From Chloroflexota bacterium (GTDB taxonomy: Bacteria > Chloroflexota > UBA11872): a stretch of DNA of 9,133 bases. The translations under genes and the position numbers were made by a program. Shown here one piece after another: positions 1 to 6,076 of this stretch. The first letter of the stretch is position 1, and every line of letters begins with the position of its first letter. Below the pieces are notes generated by a model. The model was not told the origin of the DNA. It did no database searches and worked only from the letters and a program-made list of their open reading frames with translations. The stretch covers positions 1 to 9,133 of the forward strand of contig JAPOXI010000019.1 of the NCBI GenBank assembly GCA_026707185.1. The letters run 5' to 3'.

Positions 1-1214
1 TGCCGGCCGAGTACAGCGAGCGCGCGGCCAAACACGCCTCCGCCACCTACGCGGCCTGGGTGGAGGCGCGGCCGAAGAACGACTTCGCGACGATGCGTCC
101 GATGCTGGAGACCACCCTGGATCTGAGCCGCGAGTACGCCGACTTTTTTCCGGGCTACGAGCACATTGCCGATCCGCTCATCGACGATGCGGACGAGGGC
201 ATGACGGTGGCCCGCATCCGGCCCGTCTTCGATGAACTGCGGGCGGGGCTGACGCCGTTGGTGGCGCGGATTGCGGCCGCCGAGCAGGTGGACGACAGGC
301 CGGTGCGCAAACACTTTCCGCAGGCGCAGCAGTCGCGGTTCGCGGAAAAAGTGATCCGGTCGATCGGGTTCGACTACGAGCGCGGGCGGCTGGACCCGAC
401 GGCGCACCCGTTCATGACGCGCTTCGGTCACGGCGACACGCGCATCACGACACGCACGAACGAAGACTTCCTGGCCGAACAGCTCTTCAGCACCATCCAC
501 GAAGCCGGACACGCGTTGTACGAGCAGGGCACGCGGGCCGAGGACGACGGTCTGCCGCTCGGCAGCGGCACGTCGGCCGGCGTGCACGAGAGCCAGTCGA
601 GGCTCTGGGAGAACATCGTGGGCCGCAGCCTGGGGTTCTGGTCGCATTGGTACCCGACGCTGCAAGAGGAGTTTCCCGAGCAACTGGGCAACGTGGACCT
701 GCGCGACTTCTACGCGGCCGTCAACCGCGTGGAGCCGTCGCTGATCCGCACCGACGCCGACGAGGTGACCTACAACCTGCACGTCATGATCCGGTTCGAC
801 CTGGAGCTGCAACTCTTGGAGGGCGAACTGGCGGTAGCCGACCTGCCCGAAGCCTGGCACGCGCGCTACCAGTCGGACCTGGGCGTACAGGCGCCGGACG
901 ACCGCGACGGGGTGCTGCAAGACGTGCATTGGTACGCCGGGAGCATTGGCGGAGCGTTCCAGTGCTACACGCTGGGGAACATCATCGGCGCCCAGCTGTA
1001 CGAGGCGGCGCTGCGTGAGCGGCCAGATATCCCCGAGCAGATCGCGAGCGGGGACACGTCGTCTCTGCTGGATTGGATGTCGACCCACGTGTACCGGGTG
1101 GGACGGCGCCTGACGCCGGATCAGCTGATCGATCGGGTCTGCGGCGGACCGCTGGACGCCCAGCCGTTGCTGCGGCGCCTGACGGCAAAGTTTGAGGACC
1201 TGTACGCGCTCTGA
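1..1214 (+). CDS. M32 family metallocarboxypeptidase, C-terminal part (5' end outside window)
   Basis: Zinc-dependent carboxypeptidase of peptidase family M32 (thermostable carboxypeptidase Taq type), a cytosolic enzyme that trims residues from peptide C-termini. Seen: the HExxH zinc motif HEAGH at 498-512, the family motif HESQSR at 585-602 whose Glu is the third zinc ligand, the DPTAHPF segment just before them, the RTDADEVTYNLH block near 750-785, and YTLGNIIGAQL near 965-1000, all characteristic of M32. The reading frame is open from base 3 with no stop. A GTG at 60 is in frame, but residues before it (ending in YAAW) read like family sequence, so it is not the start. M32 proteins are about 500 residues; about 404 are here, so roughly 100 N-terminal residues lie to the left. 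No signal peptide can be judged. It ends 36 nt before the GNAT gene on the same strand and may be co-transcribed with it. Confidence 0.93.
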   Translation, partial: PAEYSERAAKHASATYAAWVEARPKNDFATMRPMLETTLDLSREYADFFPGYEHIADPLIDDADEGMTVARIRPVFDELRAGLTPLVARIAAAEQVDDRPVRKHFPQAQQSRFAEKVIRSIGFDYERGRLDPTAHPFMTRFGHGDTRITTRTNEDFLAEQLFSTIHEAGHALYEQGTRAEDDGLPLGSGTSAGVHESQSRLWENIVGRSLGFWSHWYPTLQEEFPEQLGNVDLRDFYAAVNRVEPSLIRTDADEVTYNLHVMIRFDLELQLLEGELAVADLPEAWHARYQSDLGVQAPDDRDGVLQDVHWYAGSIGGAFQCYTLGNIIGAQLYEAALRERPDIPEQIASGDTSSLLDWMSTHVYRVGRRLTPDQLIDRVCGGPLDAQPLLRRLTAKFEDLYAL

Positions 1215-1250
1215 ACCGGGAAGACGCGCCGGGTTATCCGTGAGGTCGGT

Positions 1251-2357
1251 GTGAACGAGGAAGGACCGCGCGCTCCTCGGGCTGACGAATTCGACGAGCT
1301 CGTAGCCCAGGTCAATGGGGTCATGCGCGAGGAGGTGGGCGCCGCACCCACGTACGGCGAGGAGTGGCCGCGGATTTACTGCCTGGACAACCTGGCGAAC
1401 TTGCGGGTGCTTCGCGTGGACGGGCGGATCGTGTCGTCGGCGGCCATCTATCCGCATGAGGTCCGCTTTGGCGATGCGCGGCTGCGGGTCGGTGGAATCA
1501 CAGGGGTTGCCACCGATACGGCCTACCGCCGGCGGGGATATGGGACGCGGGTCATGCAGGCCTGCATCGAGCGCGTGGCCGAGTTGGGGTGCCACCTGAG
1601 CCTCCTCGGTTCCGGCGTGCCCAGCTGGTACCGCAAGCTCGGCTGGGAATACGCCGGCCTGGAGCGCACCTACCAGTTCAGCCGCGGAAACCGACACCTC
1701 CTGCCCACGGACTCCGGCCTCGAGATGCGGGAGGCGGAGGACGACGACTTCGAGGCGCTGGCGGCGATCCATGCGGCGCGGGCGCTGGGCGGCGTGCGCT
1801 CGGCGGAATTGCTGCGGTCGATGTGGTCGCCGAAGCCCCGGGCGGCCGTGTGGGTTGGGCTTCGCGGCGGGAAAGTCGGGGCCTACCTGCGGGTGCGCGG
1901 AACGTCGGTGACGGAGTACGGAGGACCGGCGGAGCTCGTGCTGCCGATGCTGGCGCGTCTGCTGGAGTCGTGGGACGACCCGGCGGTGCCGACCTCCACG
2001 CGCTCCATCGAGGAGCGGCAGGTCAACACCAAGCCAACAGTGCACGCCAGCCTGGACGCGCCGTGGCGGCCCGACGACGTGACCGAGGCGCTGGACGCGC
2101 TGGGCATCCTGCGGTCAGCGGGTTACGTGCGGATGATTCGGATCGAGGATCCGCAGGGGCTCCTGCGGGCGTACGGGCGCACGGACCTGAACGCGCGGGC
2201 GGACGGCGACCGGATCGTGGTGGAGACGGGAGACCGAACGCTGCGGCTGAGCCGGACCGATGCGGTGAAGCTGTTCTTTGGACCCGAGCGGCCGGTGCAG
2301 CCCGATGTGGCCGGGCTGCCCTTCGCGTTTCACGTGTGGACGGCGGATCGGGTGTGA
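1251..2357 (+). CDS. GNAT family N-acetyltransferase with long C-terminal extension
   Basis: Predicted acetyl-CoA-dependent N-acetyltransferase of 368 residues; substrate unknown. The GNAT fold occupies about residues 10-145. The acetyl-CoA binding motif A is at 86-102, with the pyrophosphate loop RRRGYG at 93-98, and a GVPSWYRKLGWE block at 122-133 is typical of the broad predicted-acetyltransferase group that includes Eis-like enzymes. Residues about 155-368 form a second region. Its end (LRLSRTDAVKLFFGPE, then LPFAFHVWTADRV) resembles the C-terminal domain, often SCP2-like, seen in multi-domain GNAT proteins. The GTG start at 1251 is preceded by GAGGT at 1242-1246, and the gene begins 36 nt after the carboxypeptidase stop. 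Codons are rich in third-position G, like the gene before it and unlike the three after it. The GNAT assignment is firm; the nature of the C-terminal domain is inferred. Confidence 0.88.
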   Translation: MNEEGPRAPRADEFDELVAQVNGVMREEVGAAPTYGEEWPRIYCLDNLANLRVLRVDGRIVSSAAIYPHEVRFGDARLRVGGITGVATDTAYRRRGYGTRVMQACIERVAELGCHLSLLGSGVPSWYRKLGWEYAGLERTYQFSRGNRHLLPTDSGLEMREAEDDDFEALAAIHAARALGGVRSAELLRSMWSPKPRAAVWVGLRGGKVGAYLRVRGTSVTEYGGPAELVLPMLARLLESWDDPAVPTSTRSIEERQVNTKPTVHASLDAPWRPDDVTEALDALGILRSAGYVRMIRIEDPQGLLRAYGRTDLNARADGDRIVVETGDRTLRLSRTDAVKLFFGPERPVQPDVAGLPFAFHVWTADRV

Positions 2358-2425
2358 GTTAGCTGGGAGACGCGCGATTCGGCATCGAGCGGGCTGCCCT
2401 AGCCGCCAAATCCGCTTGGCCCCGT

Positions 2426-2454
2426 TTGACACCCCACTCCACACCGGCACGATT
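2426..2454 (+). promoter_or_regulatory. Weak candidate promoter before the three-gene module
   Basis: The 130-nt gap between the acetyltransferase and the TIM-barrel gene is the largest non-coding gap on the + strand. It contains a perfect -35 hexamer, TTGACA, at 2426-2431. At 17-nt spacing the -10 position (2449-2454) reads ACGATT, a poor match to TATAAT. The site is where a promoter for the trio would be expected, but the -10 element is unconvincing. Nothing else structured was seen in the gap. Confidence 0.2.
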
Positions 2455-2487
2455 GACCGAATCCGCACGCCGGAGCACGACACGCCC

Positions 2488-3348
2488 ATGCCCTACCGCC
2501 TCGCCGCCCTCACGATCCCCTACGCCCGCGACGGCCTCTCCCGCCGCCGCGCCTACGCCGGCATCGCTCGCGCCGGCTTCACGCACATTGGCCTCTACGA
2601 CCGCCACGACGAGGGTCCACTCTGGCCGGACGGCACCGATGCGGTTGCGGCAAGAGCCGCGGTGCAAGCGGTCGTCGACGCCGGCCTGCAGGTCGACCAC
2701 AAGTCCCACGGCGGCGTCACCTCGGATCCCGGCGAACCCGAACGCTTCCTCAAGGCCATCGAGCTTGCCGCCGAGTCCGGCGTCCCCGCCCTCGTCTGCT
2801 GGGGTCCCTACGAATACCCGGCTGATGGATTCCCCGACCGCCCCAAGGCCGGCCCCGCCTGGCAGGCCGAGGTGGACGGTTTCTATGCCGCCTTCGAGCC
2901 CGGCGTCCGCGCCGCGGAGGATGCCGGCGTCCTGCTCCTCCCCAAGCCGCACACCGGCGTCGGCAAGCACGGCGCGGCCCTGCGCGAACTCCACGACCGC
3001 TTTCAGTCGTCGGCCGTCGGCGTCTGCTACGACACCGGCAATGTCCACTACTACGAGGGCCTGGACCCCGTCGAGGACATCGAGCCCGTGGCCGGCCTCT
3101 GCCGTCAGCTCATCATGAAGGACCACGTCGGCCCACGCGGCGCGCCCGTGTTCCGCACTCCCGGCGACGGCGACATCGACCACCAGGCGGTGATCGCGAA
3201 GCTCGCCGCTGCCGGCTTCGACGGCACGCTCGTCAACGAACGCGTCGACGTTGACGGTGCCGAAGCCATCGACGTTGAACTCGGACGCGCCCGCCGTCAT
3301 ATGCTGGCGGTGGCCGCCGCCGCGTTTGGGGAGTCCACCGGTGCCTGA
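2488..3348 (+). CDS. Sugar phosphate isomerase/epimerase-like TIM-barrel protein
   Basis: Protein of 286 residues in the xylose isomerase-like / AP endonuclease 2 TIM-barrel superfamily, whose members isomerise or epimerise sugars, keto-sugars and cyclitols using a divalent metal. Seen: CYDTGNVHYYEG at 180-191, carrying the Asp and Asn of the metal and substrate site; KDHVG at 211-215; and a C-terminal strand ending in NER (250-252), with the usual late Glu ligand. At the strand where many members have Glu-Pro-His there is KPHTG (153-157); Lys here occurs in a subgroup of the family. I chose ATG 2488 because the protein then begins with a typical first strand (YRLAALTIPYA). The in-frame sequence before it overlaps the acetyltransferase and is not protein-like. 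GGAG at 2472-2475 is a possible, rather distant, ribosome site. The stop overlaps the next gene by 8 nt. The substrate is unknown. Confidence 0.85.
   Translation: MPYRLAALTIPYARDGLSRRRAYAGIARAGFTHIGLYDRHDEGPLWPDGTDAVAARAAVQAVVDAGLQVDHKSHGGVTSDPGEPERFLKAIELAAESGVPALVCWGPYEYPADGFPDRPKAGPAWQAEVDGFYAAFEPGVRAAEDAGVLLLPKPHTGVGKHGAALRELHDRFQSSAVGVCYDTGNVHYYEGLDPVEDIEPVAGLCRQLIMKDHVGPRGAPVFRTPGDGDIDHQAVIAKLAAAGFDGTLVNERVDVDGAEAIDVELGRARRHMLAVAAAAFGESTGA
3328..3333 (+). promoter_or_regulatory. Shine-Dalgarno that fixes the GTG start of the oxidoreductase
   Basis: GGGGAG lies inside the end of the TIM-barrel gene, 7 nt before the GTG at 3341. It supports GTG 3341 over an upstream ATG at 3251, which would add 30 non-family residues and a 98-nt overlap. 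Confidence 0.6.
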
Positions 3349-4426
3349 AACCGTCGGCGTCGGCATGCTCGGCTACGGCTTCATGGCCGCTGCCCACCTG
3401 TCCGGCCTCGGCCAGGTTCCCAACGCCCGCGTCACCGCCATCGCCGGCCCCAACCAGCAGCGCGCCTCGGCCGTGGCCGCCGACCACGACGTCCCATCGG
3501 TCTATCCCGACGAGCACGCCCTCCTGGCCGACCCATCTGTCGACGCCGTCGTCATCACCTCGCCCGACGATCAGCACTACGCGCAGACCATGGCCTGCAT
3601 CGAGGCCGGCAAGCACGTATTCGTCGAGAAGCCAATATCCCTCGACGCCATGCAGGCCCGTGAGATGTACATGTCCGCCATGTCCGCCGGCGTCCGAACC
3701 GGCGTCGGCTTCACCCTGCGCTGGAATCCCCTGATCGAGCGGATCTCCGCCATGGTCCAGGCCGGCGAACTGGGCCAGCTCGTCAGCGTCCACTGCCAGC
3801 GTTTCAATCGACGCTTGCTGGGCGACGTGCCCGTCATGGAATGGCGCTACGACCCGAGCCGTGGTCGCAGCGGTGTCCTGGGCGACCTTGGCAGCCACAT
3901 GATTGACCTGGCGCAATTCCTGGCAGGTCCGATCACCGCCGTGGCCGCCGACCTGAACACCGTAAGGCCCCACGCCCTGGATCCCGAGACCGGCGCCGAG
4001 GTACCGCTCACGCTGGATGACGATGCAGTGCTCAGCGTCCGCTTCGCCAGCGGCGCCCACGGCACGATTTCCACCAGCCGGGTTGGCGCGGTGGACTCGC
4101 ACCTGCCGCTGGGGCGCAGCAGCTTCCTGATCAACGGCACTGAGGCCGGTGTCCTGACCGACTGCGTCCTGCAGGCCACGATCAACAGGGTGGGCCAGGA
4201 GCCAGAACTGGTTGACCCGGGCCTGCCGCTGGACGACGCCGACCACGCCGGCATCCTGGCCTTCTTCGGCGAGCGCATGATGCGCGGCTTTGTGGACTCC
4301 ATCCGCGAGGACCGCGACGTGCCGCCCACCCTCATGGACGGCCTGCGCACCCAGGAAGTCATCGACTGCGCCCTCGAAGCCGCCCGGACCCGCCGCTGGG
4401 TCGACGTACCCCCGACCCATGGCTGA
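3341..4426 (+). CDS. Gfo/Idh/MocA family NAD(P)-dependent oxidoreductase
   Basis: Dehydrogenase of 361 residues in the glucose-fructose oxidoreductase / inositol 2-dehydrogenase / MocA family, which oxidises or reduces a sugar or cyclitol hydroxyl with NAD(P). Rossmann domain at about residues 3-120: the glycine-rich loop GMLGYG is at 8-13 and the family signature EKP at 96-98, where Lys97 is the catalytic lysine. The C-terminal alpha/beta domain has GSHMID at 184-189, supplying the conserved His and Asp of the active site. Length is normal. GTG start at 3341 with GGGGAG 7 nt upstream. It overlaps the TIM-barrel gene by 8 nt (3341-3348) and the PLP-enzyme gene by 8 nt (4419-4426), so translation of the three is probably coupled. 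The family cannot give the substrate; pairing with a TIM-barrel isomerase is common in inositol and uncommon-sugar catabolic clusters. Confidence 0.9.
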   Translation: MPETVGVGMLGYGFMAAAHLSGLGQVPNARVTAIAGPNQQRASAVAADHDVPSVYPDEHALLADPSVDAVVITSPDDQHYAQTMACIEAGKHVFVEKPISLDAMQAREMYMSAMSAGVRTGVGFTLRWNPLIERISAMVQAGELGQLVSVHCQRFNRRLLGDVPVMEWRYDPSRGRSGVLGDLGSHMIDLAQFLAGPITAVAADLNTVRPHALDPETGAEVPLTLDDDAVLSVRFASGAHGTISTSRVGAVDSHLPLGRSSFLINGTEAGVLTDCVLQATINRVGQEPELVDPGLPLDDADHAGILAFFGERMMRGFVDSIREDRDVPPTLMDGLRTQEVIDCALEAARTRRWVDVPPTHG

Positions 4427-5588
4427 CCGCAGCGCCTTCGCCGACCTCCGCGAGGCCATCCCGGCCATCCGCCACTACCACTGCCTCAACTCCGGCGGCG
4501 TCGCCCCCACCCCGCAGGCGACGCTCGATCTCCAGCAGTCCTGGTACGACCGCGAAGCGGTCATGACCACCACTAACCCCGACCTGCGCGAGATCTACAA
4601 CGCGGAAATGGCTGCCCTGCGCGGCGAGATCGCCGCGATGCTCAACGCCGACTCCGACGAGATTGCGCTCATCCGCGCCGTCTCCGAGGCCGTCTCCTTC
4701 GTCGCCGCCGCCCTTGATTTGCAGCGCGGCGACCGCGTCATCCTCACCGCCGCCGAACACCCCAGCGGCTACCTGGCCTGGCTCACCCTGCGCGACCGGC
4801 TTGGACTGGAGCTCGTCGCCATCGAAGCCGACGGCGACGACGAGGCATTCGTGCGCGATGTGGAAGCGTCGATGACCCCCAACACTCGGGCGTTCTGCCT
4901 GAGCCACGTCACCACCGAGCGTGGCATCGTGCTGCCGGTCGACCGGGTCTCCGCGCTGGCCCGCGAGCACGGCGTGGTCACCGTGATGGACGCCGCCCAG
5001 TCCTTCGGCGCACGTCCCACCGACATGCAGCAGCTTGGCTGCGACGTGTACACCTTCCCCGCCTTCAAGTGGAGCATGGGCCCCTACGGCGTGGGCGCCA
5101 TGTACGTTCGGCGCGACGCCCAGGAGCGCCTGCACCCCTGGGGCAGCGGCGCCGGTGCGGTATCCGCCTCCAGCTTTCCGCCGGGCGAGGCCCATCTGCA
5201 CGAGAACGCCCAGCGCTATGAATTCGGCGCACGCCCCTACGCCCTCTACGCCGCCTGGCGCGCCTCGATCAAGATTCTGAGCGACCTGGGTCTTGAAGCC
5301 GTGCAGCAGCGCAGCGCCGAGTTGGCGGCCGAAGCCCGCAACGTCTTCAGTGACATGCCCGGCTCCAGCATTCGCACGCCCGAGCAGGGCGAAGCGCGAT
5401 CAGGCATCTTCACGGTCGGGCTGGAGGGCGCCGACGGCAAGGCCCTGGCCGACCACTGCCTGCACGCCCACCGCATCCTCTGCCGCGCCGCCGACGGCTA
5501 CTCCGCCGTCCGCCTATCCTTCCACGCCTTCAACAACACGTCGGACATCGAAGCCGCCGCCCAGGCCTTTGAGGACTTCCCTACCTAG
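4419..5588 (+). CDS. Class V aminotransferase-fold PLP enzyme (not a standard cysteine desulfurase)
   Basis: PLP-dependent enzyme of 389 residues with the class V (NifS/SufS/isopenicillin N epimerase-like) fold. Seen: His114 in AAEHPSG, which should stack on the cofactor ring; Asp191 and Gln194 in MDAAQSFG, contacting the pyridine nitrogen and O3'; and Lys217 in FKWSMGPYGVG, the Schiff-base lysine. The C-terminal RLSFHAFNNTSDIE (365-378) matches the usual class V ending. The catalytic Cys loop of cysteine desulfurases (Arg-x-Gly-His-His-Cys type) is missing: only a short ILCRAADGYSAV joins the strands. Desulfurase activity is therefore unlikely; an epimerase, lyase or aminotransferase role fits better. 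ATG 4419 lies inside the end of the oxidoreductase gene and has no visible Shine-Dalgarno, so it probably depends on coupled translation. Its TAG stop shares CTAG with the ribH stop on the other strand. The specific reaction is unknown. Confidence 0.88.
   Translation: MADRSAFADLREAIPAIRHYHCLNSGGVAPTPQATLDLQQSWYDREAVMTTTNPDLREIYNAEMAALRGEIAAMLNADSDEIALIRAVSEAVSFVAAALDLQRGDRVILTAAEHPSGYLAWLTLRDRLGLELVAIEADGDDEAFVRDVEASMTPNTRAFCLSHVTTERGIVLPVDRVSALAREHGVVTVMDAAQSFGARPTDMQQLGCDVYTFPAFKWSMGPYGVGAMYVRRDAQERLHPWGSGAGAVSASSFPPGEAHLHENAQRYEFGARPYALYAAWRASIKILSDLGLEAVQQRSAELAAEARNVFSDMPGSSIRTPEQGEARSGIFTVGLEGADGKALADHCLHAHRILCRAADGYSAVRLSFHAFNNTSDIEAAAQAFEDFPT
5585..5588. other. Shared palindromic CTAG: stop codons of two convergent genes
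   Basis: The + strand PLP-enzyme gene ends with TAG at 5586-5588 and ribH on the - strand ends with TAG at 5587-5585. The convergent genes overlap by 4 nt, with no room for a terminator between them. Confidence 0.95.
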
Positions 5589-6076
5589 ACCCCTCGAATC
5601 TGCTCCAGGCTGCGCACCATGGCAATCGCCGCCAGAGCAGCGTCCCCACCGCGGTTGCCGAACTTTCCGCCGCAGCGGTTGATCGCCTGCTCCACCGTCT
5701 CCGCCGTCACGATCCCGTAGATCACCGGCGTCTTGCCGGTCAGCGCCACCTGCGCAATCCCCCGCGCCGACTCCTGCGCCACGTGGTCGTAGTGCGTGGT
5801 CTCACCGCGGATGATGCAGCCGAGGCAGATGACGACGTCGGGCTTTTCGGCGTCGATCAGTTCGCGCGCCGCTACTGGCAGCTCGAACGAGCCGGGGACC
5901 CAGGCAATTGTCTGATCGCCCTCGGCCACGCCATGTCGGCGTAGCTCGCGTTGGCAGGCTTCCAGCAGGTGGCCCACGAAGAACTCGTTGAAGCGCGCAG
6001 CCGCTATGCCGACGCGCAGCCCTTCGCCATCCAGCGGCGGATCGATTACTCGCGCTCCAGACTCTTGCTCGCTCAT
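5585..6076 (-). CDS. ribH: 6,7-dimethyl-8-ribityllumazine synthase (lumazine synthase, RibH)
   Basis: Condenses 5-amino-6-ribitylamino-uracil with 3,4-dihydroxy-2-butanone 4-phosphate to give 6,7-dimethyl-8-ribityllumazine, the penultimate step to riboflavin; the family forms pentamers or 60-mer capsids in the cytosol. 163 residues, a normal length. Seen: RFNEF at 28-32; VPGSFELP at 60-67, the loop binding the pyrimidine; the RGETTH block at 90-95, with His95 in the place of the catalytic histidine; and NRGGDAA at 141-147, in the phosphate-binding region (NKG in most members). ATG at 6076 overlaps the ribBA stop as ATGA, so it is probably translated by coupling. Last gene of the operon. It needs DHBP as substrate, which matters because the DHBP-synthase half of the neighbouring RibBA looks inactive. 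Confidence 0.97.
   Translation of the reverse strand: MSEQESGARVIDPPLDGEGLRVGIAAARFNEFFVGHLLEACQRELRRHGVAEGDQTIAWVPGSFELPVAARELIDAEKPDVVICLGCIIRGETTHYDHVAQESARGIAQVALTGKTPVIYGIVTAETVEQAINRCGGKFGNRGGDAALAAIAMVRSLEQIRGV

Noticed and set aside
1214..1235. Hairpin (AACCGG with CCGGGTT, one bulged G) after the carboxypeptidase stop, considered as a terminator.
   Set aside because: Short stem with a bulge and no T-run after it, and the next gene starts 16 nt later, so read-through is more likely.
1589..2362. 257-codon + strand frame inside the acetyltransferase gene.
   Set aside because: Arg/Ala/Gly-rich out-of-frame translation. The overlapping frame has clear GNAT motifs and a natural stop.
3251..3340. 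ATG 3251 as start of the oxidoreductase.
   Set aside because: It would add 30 residues without family resemblance inside the TIM-barrel gene. GTG 3341 has GGGGAG at 7 nt and starts right before the Rossmann strand.
2359..4468. Long open frames on the - strand opposite the TIM-barrel and oxidoreductase genes (up to 411 codons).
   Set aside because: Their translations are low-complexity Gly, Ala, Val and Asp strings with no family motifs. They mirror strongly supported + strand genes in GC-rich DNA.
4359..5201. 280-codon open frame on the - strand opposite the class V PLP gene.
   Set aside because: Antisense shadow: the + strand frame carries the full PLP cofactor motifs and this one has none.
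4419..5588. Cysteine desulfurase (SufS/IscS) for iron-sulfur assembly.
   Set aside because: No catalytic Cys loop and no neighbouring suf or isc genes.
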